Assembly: GCA_002633005.1 (NCBI GenBank)
Contig: NMRA01000498.1
Coordinates: forward strand, 57,668 to 121,667
DNA length: 64,000 nt
Direction: 5' to 3'
DNA from: Phoronis australis
Taxonomy: Eukaryota > Phoronida > Phoronidae
Below, piece by piece: positions 1-11,196 of the stretch; within the stretch, counting starts at the first letter, position 1; the number at the start of each line of letters is the position of its first letter. The position numbers were made by a program, and so were the translations under genes. The notes beneath the pieces are model-generated. The model was not told where the DNA came from. It worked only from the letters and a program-made list of their open reading frames with translations, and did no database searches.

Positions 1-131
1 CACACATTTTAATCTTGTTTCCTCCGTATACTTTTAATTACCGGGGTTAATTAATAAACTCAACATTCCCCTACGCTCTTGTTGTTTGATTTTTTTGCGC
101 CAGCCAAGCGGCCCCCCCCCCCTAAATCCGC
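1..131. other. Window edge, no gene seen
   Basis: AT-rich sequence with a run of C at about 111-122. It lies downstream of the minus-strand gypsy integrase and would be the place for its 3' untranslated region, but no LTR boundary or convincing polypurine tract was recognised. Confidence 0.4.
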
Positions 132-273
132 CTATGCAGTTGTCTCACTCGTTTCACTACTAGGAGTAACAGAAACAGATGGCTCAACAGATTTATATGA
201 TACACTAGTTTCAACATTTGTATCAGGCAGTGCAATTAAATCATCAGGTTGAGTTACACCTTGGTTCATGTTA

Positions 274-1338
274 TCAGAAGCATGCAATAAGTGATAAGCA
301 TGGCAAAATCTCACTTTTATGATCAACCTTAACTAAATAGGTTAGAGGGCCTTTCTTACAAACAATGCAACCCGGAAGGAATTTCACTATTCCTGACTTA
401 AACGTGTTCCTAACTAACACAGTTTCATTGACATCAAATGAGCACATCTCAACAGATTTTGAGTCATGATTCCCTTTCTGTTTTGATTTCTTATCATCTC
501 CCCGAGAATACATATCAGGTCTCAACAAAGACAATCTTGTACGCAATTCACGTTTTCTAAACAACTCTGCAGGTGACCTACCTGTAACTGAATGTGGGGT
601 TGTCCTATAGACAAACAGAAAGTTAATCTAACTTTTCAGATTCACTGACATTGTGCTTTGCACGGGATATCATATGCTTTCTCAAAGCCTGCTTGCATAG
701 CTGTACACTTCTCTCTGCAGCACCATTTGAACTAGGATAGTATGGGGGTACCTGAGTTTGTTTAACACCGTGAATCTTCAAGAAATTGTTGAATTCTTCT
801 GAAATGAACTACGGTCCATTATCAGATACAACCTCTTTAGGTAAACCTTCCCTAGAGAATACACTACGTAATACATCAACAGTTTTGCTTGCAGAAGTAG
901 TTTTCATGAGAAAAACTTCTATCCATTTAGAGAACACATCAACTAACACAAAGTAATCCTTACCACCTAGTGTGAAGAAATCTATCTATATGAATTCTAT
1001 CCCATGGATTCAAAGCTTGTTTCCAAGGAAACAACGGTACCGGTGGTGGGTTACTTCGAACAGACTGATATACGAAGCAATCTTTTATCAAGGTTAGGAT
1101 ACCAGAAATAAGATCTAGCTAGAGCCTTATAGTGCTTACTATACCCAAGTGTTCTGTGTGTAATTCCCTTAACATAACATCTTGATAAACAGCAGGGATT
1201 AATGACATGTAAACCCCAAAGAATACAACCTTGGTCAACGGAGAGCTCATAACGTCTCTTGAAATATGGCACCAAGTTGGGATCATCACAATGTTCTGGC
1301 CAGCCCGTCAGAAAATACCCATAAACTCTTGATAACAC
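274..1338 (-). pseudogene. Gypsy integrase, frameshifted
   Basis: Retroviral-type integrase that would insert the element's cDNA. The N-terminal zinc-binding part (1338-1051) shows the two histidines in ITHRTLGYSKH followed by ARSYFWYPNLDK. The catalytic core, read at about 1005-680, shows a first Asp in WDRIHID, a second in VVSDNGP and the Glu in SSNGAAERSVQ, so the DDE triad is visible. A frameshift follows the first Asp, and an in-frame TAG stands right after SDNGP. The C-terminal part (564-274) has the GPY/F-like pattern VLVRN...FLPGCIVCKKGPLTYLVKV. The gene is broken by at least two lesions. Confidence 0.85.
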
Positions 1339-1399
1339 TCGATCTTTTCTAGTACTGGATGCTATCTCAGTAAGTGGTAATCAATCAATGTAAGAAAAG

Positions 1400-1818
1400 T
1401 AATTTATGCTAAGTTCCGTAGCCTCAAATGTCAATCGTATTTTGTGGCCTACGGGACAACAAATCACAATCGACATGATCAAGACCTTTTCTGTACTTAA
1501 TCGCATAATCATAAGTACCGAGAATCAAAGACCTGAACGCTGGAGTCTGAGTGCAGCCAAAGAAGGCACATTCTTAGGTCCCAATATCTTCAACAATGGT
1601 TTGTGGTCAGTTAAAATGACAAATTTCCTACCATACAAGTACTTGTGGAAGTGAGTTACCCCATATATGATAGAAAGTGCTTCTTGCTCACCATGGGCAT
1701 AATTCTGTTCAACCTTAGTCAAGGTTCTACTACCATAAGCTATAGGCTTTTCAGTACCGTAAGAAAGTTGATGCGATAGCACACAGCCCAGCCCATAGGG
1801 GCTCACATCACATGCCAA
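1400..1818 (-). pseudogene. Gypsy RNase H domain
   Basis: RNase H that degrades the RNA strand during reverse transcription. Acidic positions are visible in MACDVSPYGLG (Asp), EQEALS (Glu) and ILTDHKPL (Asp). The open frame ends at 1525; a neighbouring frame continues with YDYAIKYRKGLDHVDCDLLS, the usual tail ending in a degenerate ALSR motif. A frameshift therefore splits the domain, and stops separate it from the integrase. Confidence 0.85.
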
Positions 1819-1883
1819 ATAATGGGCTTAAAGAGATCATTAGTGAACTAATAACAAGTCACTAGACAATAAGTCTTTAGACT

Positions 1884-3104
1884 TCAAAATGCATTCTCAC
1901 ATTGTTTAGACCAATTCCACTGAACATCAGCTTTCAACAGCCTGTACAATGGCTGGAGCAATGTAGACAGATTGGGAAGACATTTCCCATAATGGTTCAT
2001 CATCCCTAAGTAGCGTCTTAGTTCCTGGACTTTTGTAGGGCTTGCAACAGCTTTAATAGCCACAACCTTATGTGACATGGGATGGATACAGTCCTTACTT
2101 ATCTAGTGACTTAAGTAATCAACTGATTCCTGGAGGAAAACACTCTTTGCCGTATTCATGGTAAAGTTATGTTTCAACAACCTACCCAATACTTCTCTGA
2201 GTAGTACAGTGTGTTCTTCAACAGACTCAGAAGAAAGGATGTCATCCTGATAACATGCAATGCCCTTAAGGTTAGCAAAAACTTTGTCCATAATACGTTG
2301 GAAAATATTGCTAGCCACCTTTATTCCAAAGGGTAATCTGTTATACTGCAACAATCCAATACTGGTATTTATGGTCAAAAGCTTTCTAGCTTCATCATCT
2401 ACTTTTAACTGTTGGCAGGCATTAGACAATTCAAGTTTACTAAAGACTTTACAACCCTGCACTAATGCAAATATGTAGTCAGGTGTAGGCAAAGTATAAA
2501 CATTATCCTCAAGTAATGGGTTAATTGAAACCTTATAATCAGCATATATCCTTACCTCACCATCAGCCTTTATTACTACAACAATAGGTGAAGCAAACTC
2601 TGAGTTTTTGACAGGAGTCAAAATGCCCTTCTCCACTGAGAGACTAAGATTCTTCTCAACCTTATCTCTAAGAGCAAATGGAACTTGTCTTGGTCTATGA
2701 AATACAGATTTGCGTTCATCACTCTTCAACTGGACATGTACCTTAAAACCAATTACAGGTTTGTCATTTGGAATTAACACAGACTCATATTCATCCAGCA
2801 GTTTAGCAGTGCTAACTGTTTCCACATGATTCAGTGTATCAATGATGACTGACCAATCCAGTTTGATTTGACGCAACAAATCTCTACCTAATAAGGCTGG
2901 ATTATTGTCAGTTTTGACAACAAGCACTGGTACTTCTACATGTTGTTTGTTGTATTTAACATCAACAAGCATCTCGCCAAGTACCATTATTTCATTCCCA
3001 CAATAGCCTTCCAAGCTTGATTCATAGGAGCCCAAGGGAACATCTGAGAAATGAGCCATATACAGACTCTCAGGAACGACAGTCCTGGATGCCCCCGTAT
3101 CCAA
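1884..3104 (-). pseudogene. Gypsy aspartic protease and reverse transcriptase
   Basis: The frame 3104-2103 opens with MDTGASRTVVP, the retropepsin active site, followed by ALLGRDLL. The RT palm then shows RLPFGIKVASNIFQR and the motif C box YQDD. Motif A reads KLELSNACQQ where gypsy elements normally have an Asp (…IDLSDAY…), so the first catalytic aspartate is replaced by Glu. The thumb/connection part, LRRYLGMMNHYGKCLPNLS, continues in another frame at 2078-1884. Missing active-site residue plus frameshift make this a dead enzyme. Confidence 0.88.
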
Positions 3105-3156
3105 CTCGAAGTCAAGCTTGGTACCATTTATAAACAGTGGTATACAAATGTTATCA

Positions 3157-4047
3157 TCACTGTTTAGATCTTAAATTAAACATGCTCATAGAACCAGCAT
3201 AATCAATACAATGTTGTTGGACACTGTCACTATTAGTATTCTCTTGTACACTGTGATTGTTCGTAACCACTTTCTTTGGCTTTGTCGTCTTCTTGGGTGT
3301 CTGAGTCGGAAACTTCGTATAAGACGCTTTGCGAATGTGTCCGGTTTTGGAGCATTTGTGGCAGTTCGCGTCGGCTTTAACGGACAATTATCATTTGTGT
3401 GATTGTCTCCATAACAATGCGAGCAAGACGATTTCTCTGACTTGTTCACAGGTTTCCAGCCTTTGTGACGAATAGAATGCGCAGTGTCTCCCGTTGGAAT
3501 AGAAGCTTGCAGGGTTTTGCTGTCAATATTGGCTTGTTCCTGTGCCAGTGCAAGTTCACAAGCCGTTTTCCAATTGAGTGAATCTCCCTTCGCGAGCAAC
3601 TTGGCCTGCATAGCTTGGTCATTCAACCCTGACACAAACGTGTCCCTGAGATTGTTCCCTAGTTCATCACCATAGGAACAATTGTTAGATAATTTCTTTA
3701 GCGCCAAAATAGTCGCTAATGGTCTCACCTTTCATATGTTTACGATTTCGAAATTCGAGGTGATAAGCGACAACACTCTTAGTTGGTTCGTAGTATTTCG
3801 TCAGGATGGCCACAATGTCCTCAAAACTTTTGTCCGTCGGACGTCTCAGAAGGCATTGATTGTAAACAATTTCAAAAGCCGCAGGACTGATCAGCGTGAG
3901 AAAGACATTCACCTTCTTGTCATCGGCAATGTCATTGGCCAACATATAAATCACAATTCTCTGTAGGTACATGGAACATTTCTCCGTTAAAGGGTCAAAC
4001 TCTCCAATGTGTCCGATGTAATTTCTGGGGGCCTTACCAGCCGCCAT
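3157..4047 (-). pseudogene. Gypsy Gag with two zinc knuckles
   Basis: Structural Gag protein that would package element RNA. The start at 4047 (MAAGKAPRNYIGHIGEFDP) lies in a strong AAGATGGCGGC context. The capsid-like part contains VNVFLTLISPAAFEIVYNQC. A frameshift near 3700 moves reading to a second frame (to 3186) with TACELALAQEQANIDSK and a CCHC knuckle CSHCYGDNHTNDNC. A second knuckle, CHKCSKTGHIRKASY, lies in a third frame at 3387-3157 and has lost its last Cys (Ser instead). Three frames are needed to read the whole protein. Confidence 0.85.
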
Positions 4048-4050
4048 CTT
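4040..4050 (-). promoter_or_regulatory. YY1-like motif over the gag start codon
   Basis: The minus strand reads AAGATGGCGGC, the classical YY1 site around a start codon, overlapping the Gag ATG. YY1 sites in this position occur in some retroelement and housekeeping promoters. Function here is inferred from the motif only. Confidence 0.4.
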
Positions 4051-4563
4051 GGATTTACACGAGGTCGAATTTTACGCTTCTTTATCGAATATTTTATGAA
4101 CTGCGAGTCCCTTCACTGGAATTTACAGACCCGGCAAATCCTGAATGTAGAATGTACAAACATACCTTCGCAAAAACATTCCTCGTCGCCAAATTGTGAC
4201 GTATTTAACAACCGAAGTCGGAGAACAAAGGAACAGACTTCATTCAGCTAACAACTAACTTAATTCTGCCATAATAGGTGTCGCCACCTTACGGTGTATA
4301 CATATGTGAATGGCAATATCATACACATAAAAACACACTTTCACGAGGTTCTAGTTGACATACATTAGCACTCCTTGAACCATTTGTTTACCTGTGAATT
4401 CCAGGTGAGTGGTGGTAGATCGGAAGCATGCCTGGCTCAAAGTGGGCCAGGGGTGGATGACGGTCTCCAAGAGGTGTCTGGCTTGTGTACTTCTGACGAG
4501 AACATCTGGTTCAACTGGAACTGTGGATCTGTGGAGCAACAATCCATGTGAGCGTGACACCAG

Positions 4564-4963
4564 GGCCCGGTCTCTAATCTTTGTACTCGAAATGAACTCG
4601 AAACTATTTTTGGCAATTTCTCTGCTCCTTTTGTGCGAACTTAAGATAATTGGTTATCAGACTGTGCTCGAATACATTATAGTTTATGCATAGGAGTTTC
4701 TAGTTCAAATTTGCCCTTGAAGACCCTTATATTCGTGCTACAAACTCAAGTAAAAACTCGAAATTTCGAGTTCAAACTCGAACTTATTGCTTTAACATTG
4801 GGTTTACAAACTGTGAACTAAGGGCAATAAATTATCTACTAAGTTATTGTGTACTCGAGCATAGAATAATAGACACTTATCTTGAGTTCGCCCAAAAGAA
4901 GAGTAGAAAATGCCAAACCTAATTTCGAGTTCCATTTCGAGTAAAAAGATTGGAGACTGGGCC
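4564..4963. mobile_element. Foldback MITE-like element
   Basis: Two arms of about 135-150 bases are inverted copies: the left arm begins GGGCCCGGTCTCTAATCTTT (4564) and the complement of the right arm begins GGCCCAGTCTCCAATCTTTT (4963). Both carry ACTCGAAAT, AACTCGAAA and GCGAACT in the same order. The middle of about 120 bases is rich in CTCGAAATTTCGAG-type palindromes. No coding potential, so a non-autonomous foldback element. A target-site duplication was not clear. Confidence 0.65.
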
Positions 4964-5301
4964 AAGGTGCACTGAACAATAAGAGGCTACAAGCAAAATT
5001 AGGGATAATTTTTAATAGTTTGAAATGCAGGCAATTCCTAGCTTCCTTTTGTAGCTTTACCAAATAAGAACAAACTAGAATGACAAAAATTCAAACTTAA
5101 AATTGTAAAAAATATACTCAACACATTGAAAGAAGTTATCTTTCTATCACCAGCCTCTCAATTCATCACAGTACAACATATATTTCAAAGCATCAAAAAC
5201 GAATATGGTAACAAATGAAACAAACAACTACTGCTTGTTGTAGAACAATGCAAAAACAAGAACAGCACAGTTCGGAGAAACATAACACCTGCGGCAGCTG
5301 A

Positions 5302-5443
5302 AGACCCAAGGTTACTATATTCGTGGACAACTGCGGTCAACAGGGTCAACTAACTGACAAAAAGTGTGTGGATGATGAAGCCCCGTGTGTGCTCTATGTC
5401 TATGACTATGCAGTTCCATTCGGAGACTACACAACATTACTTG
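5302..5443 (+). other. Candidate coding exon (unassigned)
   Basis: An open frame of 47 codons starts after a TGA at 5299 and ends exactly at a strong donor (ACTTG|GTAAGT at 5444). It encodes a hydrophobic-acidic stretch including DDEAPCVLYVYDYAVPFGDY. A possible acceptor (CTGTTACAG) lies at 6086; joining there in phase would add GKKKQLKPTA and a stop. No family recognised. It could be a chance frame; there is no transcript evidence. Confidence 0.3.
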
Positions 5444-6086
5444 GTAAGTTTTTAGCAATCAGTTTCTATCAACATCGTTCGGTGATGTTATCCCCACCAG
5501 TTACCCCACTGAATAACAGTTTTATTGAGTGTAACTAAGTGTTTCTTTTTAGAAACTCACCCGATGCCGGGTAGGCTAGCAGCACATATTCATTTTGTCC
5601 TGGGTGGGAGTGCTCCCAAAATAAGAGGTGTATGGTACGTGATGCTCAGAAGTCAAGTGACTTTTTCACAGCAGTTTCTCTTCAAAACTATGCTGTTTCC
5701 AATAAAATTCTCTAGATGAGTGACTTTCCTTATTTTATCGTGGACCCCACCCCCAGGACCACCAGCTCAGTTATCGAATTAACATGAATAAGCCTTAATT
5801 CAGTAAATGTCGTAACATTGCATTGGAAAAAAATTGACACCTAGAATGAATTTTACTTGTTGAGATCAGAAGCACATTTTAAGTGTCATGAAAAATACAC
5901 ATTGTTAAATCACTTTTAGCCTGTTTCACATATTTTAATTCAGATATTAAATAAGACTTGGGTACAAAGGTTATTAGTTTCTACACATAAACATGAAGAT
6001 GAAATGTCAAGTATGTTCTGCCTTACAAAAGTAGTTTTGTCTTGTCTTTTCTTTTACAATTTGCTAATATTTCTATTCTGTTACAG

Positions 6087-6207
6087 GCAAGAAAAAACAA
6101 CTGAAACCAACCGCCTGACCATCTATTTCACCGTTGGACAAAGTGAAAAGCAATCCTTCAGCAATAACCTGAGAGAATTGAACGTAATTCAGAAATTCAG
6201 CACCTGA
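6087..6207 (+). other. Candidate terminal exon (unassigned)
   Basis: Preceded by a pyrimidine-rich acceptor (TTCTGTTACAG). Joined in phase to the donor at 5444 it gives a short basic tail, then a TGA. In another phase 39 codons remain open, to 6207. Which reading is real, if either, cannot be decided from sequence. Confidence 0.22.
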
Positions 6208-8700
6208 TATGCCTGATTATGGACTCCCTCGCAATGTTGTTTCTTTCTGTGCTTTTTCAGTTTGCCATTTGTTTTTAAATACACTGATAATTGTTTATTC
6301 TCGAATCTTGTGCATAGCAGATTCTTATCCAGCTAGCTACAATTGAAAACATACAATAAGACAATCGATGCAGTCACTGAATGTCATTTCCCCATAATCT
6401 GTACCAAATTGAAAAGTTTTTACCAATAGTATAAAGCCTTTCTTCTGAAAGGAAAATTTAATGTCACTCAGCTTTTGGCTTTCATTTCACTGGGTTCTAG
6501 TTTCAATGGCCTATAGAAGCGCTTGTAAAAAAGGTCCAGTTTCAACACGTGGCTTTCTTTCATGTAACCTCATTCAGCCTCAATAACATCCACAATTAGA
6601 CCCTTGAAGGTAAACACAGCAGCATATCACTTGAATCGTTTTGAGCCCAAAATCAGACTCTGAACTAGACCAGAGTGTGACTAGGTCTTCTTTAGCTTCA
6701 GTCCCTCATGTTTCTTCCAGGAAAGGAAATAAGCTATTGTCCACACATGACTCATTGCCTATGAAAGGGCATCCTCACTAACAAGGCTTATTTGTGTAAC
6801 AGTCAGATATAGTTCATCTGGATACACAGACACTCCACTGGCACATTGTCTTATGGTAACTTAGTACTGCGATTCACATTTCTCCAGGGCCACTGACTTG
6901 CACATTGTGCCATGCAGCACTGCTGGTGTGTGGAAGTGCTGTGGGAAGAGAATGGAGTAACAAAGCTTGTCTATGATACACCTTGAAGTGGCCTTAAAAT
7001 GTCACTGAACCTGGAACAAATATTGAAATATGAATAATTAAGTACTCCAGATTGAATCAAAAATGTTATCCCTGTTTTTCAAAAATATATGGTGATTGGT
7101 CTACAGTTTCACATAAAAATAAATAATTACTATTTTCAGAAACCAAGGGTGTATATAATGAGTATTGCATAAAACTGTGTCTTTATTTTTTATCCCTAGC
7201 CATAACAATTCTTTAAATGCAACACTTGTCTGTAAGATATACAAGTTTTTTGAGACAACTTCAAACCTTTGTTACCCATTTTCAAGCCTATTTAATTTTG
7301 ATACTTTCAGCAATTTTAAACTCAGATTACAGGTTCATGGGTCTGTCAAGCATACTTCTAGCCTAAGGTTGAGGGAACTGTTTTTCTTCTAATAGAAGAT
7401 ATGAAGACTTGGGTCATTTAAAAATCATGGATAATCTTTCTGTTGTTTAAGAGTAATTACAAATCGTAAGGCACCATCAAAAATGCAATTTTCACAAAAA
7501 TGGCAGTCATTTGAATTTATAACTACTTGCAACATTTCAAGGCATGAGTTAAGACTATTCAGTCACTGTGAATTCGGAAAATGTAATATATTTTCGTGGT
7601 TTTACAATTGATACAAGCAGCAAAACAGTTTCATGAAATCAACTTGAAGGGACTTCGTGAAGGTTAAGAATTACCTCACCATGCTCTTTTCCCCAAACAT
7701 GTATTACCTGTTATTTCCACACATTCAGTTGTACCAAATATTACAACCCCCCCATGCCAATCCAACCTCGGGACCTGAATAGGTAATTTAACAAAAATGA
7801 CTTTAAAATAGCTGTTCCTTTTCAAAGGCTTTGTTCGTTGTCTCCAATATTGAAAGTAGGCTTTGACAACAGATCTGCACTGGATGGGAAGATCTTGTTG
7901 GTTAGCTGCAGTCATATGCTAAAAAACAATTTTTGTCCATTCAGGGACGGTACAGAAGCGATGCATATCTCCTCTGCACGGTACAAGCCTTCAAACCTAA
8001 AAACCAAAGGTTACCTGAAAACTGACGTGATAGATTTCCATTTCAACGTGTAACAGATTTCCAGAAGACATATGATAGGGAGTAAACAAATAGTCTAATG
8101 CAATGGATATTTATCACTCACGTACCCTTTGCCATTGGGATTGGATTGTAATCTTAACTCATAAACCTGTATCGAGTTGACAGCATAAACATTCAGCATT
8201 GATTGATGTAACTGTCACTGATAAACTTTTAGAAATCATTCCAAACAATGATAATGCTTTGATGCACGAAAAGATCCCGATTGCTACGCCAAGTATCGAA
8301 TCACATATCACAACATACAAAGATTAACCAGATTCTGGCTGGCGACTGACTGCCGCGAAGTCGACATCGGCGAGTGCCTCAGTTAACAGGCATCGGTAGA
8401 ATAATCATGGAATAATCGTTAAAATAATCACAAACCTTACCTTTGTATGAGGTCGTGCTTACTTCCTCTCATAGAAGCACCTTTTTACGCAATCTCAGAT
8501 TCAGTTGGCACGGCTGCAAGCCATTTCACCATGTATTTAAAGGGCTCGCGAAATCGAGGCTGTTAATCTATCACCACTAGTACACGCACGCCCTCTAGAT
8601 ATTGTAGATTTTCAGAATAGCCCCATTGCCTCTAGGACACACATAATGATCTGTTAAGTACTAAGATGATCGTCTTACAAGAACTAGCTGTCTTGTCAAA
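6208..8700. other. Intergenic, no feature recognised
   Basis: About 2.5 kb of AT-rich single-copy-looking sequence. Open frames are short, start on non-ATG codons and lack domain patterns. No structured repeat or RNA gene was recognised. Confidence 0.45.
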
Positions 8701-8719
8701 TGCTGTCAAAAACTAATTA

Positions 8720-9355
8720 AAAAGCAGCCAAGACCGTGGTCAAACCAACATGAAATCGACTGCTGTAAGTTCATTCATCTCTGCCGCATATCTTTTTGCC
8801 AAATTTCAACCAGTTGTGCCTAGTGGTTTTTGAAATAATCAACCTGTCTTGTAACAAACTGAAATGGCCAGAGGGTGCTACGGTAGCTAACTATGTCTGA
8901 ATATCAACCGGAGCCGGCACATTCCCACCATCTCTCTCTGTACCAAATGTCATCATGATCCGTTAAGCGGTTTCAAGATAATCAGCGGACAAGGAATGTC
9001 TTGAGCAGTCGAAAACTATTGGGTGCCACAGTTGTTGAATCCATCCAAAAATTGACTTGTGCCGGTGCAGTGTCACCGCATACCTCTGTAATGAATTTCA
9101 TCGTGATCCATCAAGCAGTTTTTGAGATTATCGATCCTCAAGGAATGGTTTGTCTAAAACTAAAACGGCCAACATGGGGTACCACGGTAGCCAAATTCGT
9201 TCGAAAATCAACTGGTGCTGGCGTCTCCCCGCCAAGTACCTCTATACAAAATTTCATCATGATCCCCCAAGCGGTTGTTGAGAAAATTGACGGGAAAGAA
9301 ATTATAACGACAGGCACACTATGGACGGACGGATGGACAGGATGCCGACTACATG
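8720..9355 (+). repeat. Degenerate tandem repeat, about 150-bp unit
   Basis: Three to four degenerate units start near 8720, 8875, 9030 and 9177. Each has the order GGTGCCACGGTAG, a CAACTGGTGCCGG-like box, CAAATTTCATCATGATCC and AAGCGGTTNTTGAGATAAT. The last ends in GGACGGACGGATGGACAGG. The unit resembles the monomers of the larger arrays at 14-19 and 28-31 kb, suggesting one superfamily. The 159-codon open frame at 9001-9480 is a by-product of the periodic sequence. Confidence 0.7.
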
Positions 9356-9564
9356 TGACCAAAGAAGTTTTTTTGGGTGTAGAAAAATTCCATGTGATAT
9401 CACAACTCATGTCAGTTACTAGAAACTTGCTTTTCAAAGACACCTGTGAGCAATACTATAGGCAGCCACCAGGTGTCTAATTCATGAAGTGAACATTGGA
9501 ACTTGTCTATCTGACTCCACATCCCTTTTATTAAAAATTCATCGAATTTTCTTTAGATGTGTTA

Positions 9565-10155
9565 AAGGAGAATGCCACCCAAAAAACAACCTATTTTGTA
9601 TCAATTTAGATCGAGCAGTTCTAGTCGATAACGGCACTTTCGGTTGCGTTATCTGACACCTGACAGCAGACGGAGGTGTTGAAATTATCCAATGACGTCA
9701 TTGGTTTCACACGCAGTCTGTTCAGCAGTTCACAACACGGGTTACTGGAGTCAGCTTATTGTTTGAATTCGTCATCTAACACCAATAAATCATCAAACTT
9801 CGATGCAAAACCCTTAAAAATACACCAAGTTCTTACAAAAACGTGTTGTTTTATTTCGCTGTTACGGATTTATTGGTATTTGGACACACCATAGCCTACA
9901 TAGTTCGGCAGGCCAATTTACCGAGGTCCGTACCAGGAGTTTGGGGTCTGTTTGGAGATAAATTCGAAGTATTCTTACGAGAAATACAGACAGGAGAACC
10001 TAGATCTGTGTTGTTTAGACACAAAACACTTGTTATCACGGCCAGTGGCTCGGAACCCGATCAGGCCCATCGCGGCCGGAGTGAAGACATCACGAACAAA
10101 AACGAGCCAAAGTTGGAAACTGAACTTGTAGTCAAGAAAATACTATACTAGTGAG
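9565..10155 (+). repeat. Dispersed 0.6-kb repeat, copy 1
   Basis: Begins AAGGAGAATGCCACCC and ends ACTATACTAGTGAG. An inverted, diverged copy lies at 50845-51465 with the same limits, so these are probably element ends. A TTAA-like string adjoins the GGAGA end at both loci. No inverted termini are seen and the 102-codon frame inside is not conserved, so this may be a SINE-like or other non-autonomous element. Confidence 0.75.
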
Positions 10156-10564
10156 CCAAAGAAGTAATGTGCACGTGATTATGTTGGTGAATTAGCCACG
10201 AAACTTACTCATTGGGGGCCGCGAATTTAGGTTCCCCTTTAGCCACAGAACAGTCAAGGCAGAAGTTGTACATTGACAATCATTATTTGAATAATGTATA
10301 TGCAAATAAAGATTCCCCTAACACCTGGCTGTGGGACAGAAATTGGAGTTATTGTTTCGGAACAGTTTCTGTCGGCCAACACTGAATTAGCATGTGCTCA
10401 CACGGCCTCGGAGTCCGGTCAATTAGTTTTATTACACCTAAAGCCGGTAACGCAGTGATTAATATTCATTGCTGGCTTCTCAAATCATTTGCATTCATGA
10501 ACACTCCAAAGGCATTACAAATTGCATCTAATGAGACGGACTTTGTATCAGTTTTATATAAGTA

Positions 10565-10792
10565 TTGGTTAGAGTGGGATTAATTCATTTTGAAACAGAA
10601 CGTTCAGTAATAAACGTCAACTTGGCAACTCTCAATCCCCACTTAGACGAGAGCTCATCCGACGAAGACTTCGCAGGTGGATCATTCAGTTTCACAGGCT
10701 ATCAGTTCGAACCGGAACGCAGTGACGAAGAAATACTAAGAGGAGACGTGAACAAGCTCAGGCCACGGAACGTATGGATAGTTATTTGTTAA
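10565..10792 (+). pseudogene. Acidic ORF with YQFEPE motif, possible P2X7-domain-like fragment
   Basis: An open frame with an acidic serine run (ESSSDEDFAG) followed by GYQFEPERSDEE and RLRPRN. This resembles the N-terminal part of the widespread invertebrate and fish proteins carrying the P2X7 intracellular-domain-like zinc finger, in which a YxFEP box precedes the cysteine domain. The cysteine domain is absent here, as the frame stops at 10790. Assignment is tentative. Confidence 0.3.
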
Positions 10793-11017
10793 GGCGGAAT
10801 TCGTCAGACTCACTGTCGATGGCTGCAGGCCACAGACACGGAGACGTTTCACGGCCTCATACTTGCTATTTACTGCGTACTTTTTATTCTTCACTACCAC
10901 AAGCCACTTCCTAAGCATTTCAGACTCTGGAGGAAGTCGAAAAAACGATATGCCCGCTTTCCTCGCAGCTGTATAGTTCGGACAAGCGGGAACCAATGCA
11001 CCGCAACATAGCGGCAT
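10736..11017 (-). pseudogene. THAP-like zinc-finger domain ORF
   Basis: THAP domains are DNA-binding C2CH zinc fingers found in P-element-like transposases and host proteins. The 93-codon frame starts MPLCCGALVPACPNY, with cysteines in the right area, then GISFFRLPPESEMLRKWL, the typical core, and ends the domain with RVCGLQP. A THAP finger needs C-x2-H there; this one has Gln at the His position. That suggests decay, or a sequence error. No catalytic domain was seen next to it. It overlaps the tail of the opposite-strand acidic ORF. Confidence 0.55.
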
Positions 11018-11196
11018 TCACTCTGCAAATGAACCACTGACATCGCTGCGTCGTTTCCCACCTTCCTCATAGGTTAATGCAACACCTCTCGGCTGAAGGT
11101 AAGGTCGACCGTATGGGAGGCGATGTGGATATAGACCAATTAAACTGGTAAAAATGACTAATTAAAGTGTACCAAGTTAAAACTGCTCTCCACATT

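Larger units (their letters stand above)
132..4047 (-). mobile_element. Decayed Ty3/gypsy LTR retrotransposon (gag-pro-RT-RH-IN)
   Basis: On the minus strand the gene pieces run in canonical Ty3/gypsy order: Gag from 4047, zinc knuckles near 3350-3430, protease-RT 3104-1884, RNase H 1818-1400 and integrase 1338-274. The pieces lie in different frames and carry stops, so the copy is dead. No LTR was found in the 500 bases upstream of Gag or between 1 and 131, so the element is either LTR-less or truncated, or its 3' LTR lies outside the window. The order differs from the second gypsy element at 51.5-53.8 kb, so they are different lineages. Confidence 0.9.

Noticed and set aside
9001-9480. 159-codon open frame on the plus strand
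   Set aside because: It crosses three degenerate tandem units. Composition follows the repeat period, there is no ATG start and no domain.
9843-10151. 102-codon frame
   Set aside because: It lies inside the 0.6-kb dispersed repeat; the inverted copy at 50.9-51.2 kb has indels and stops in that frame, so it is not a conserved protein.
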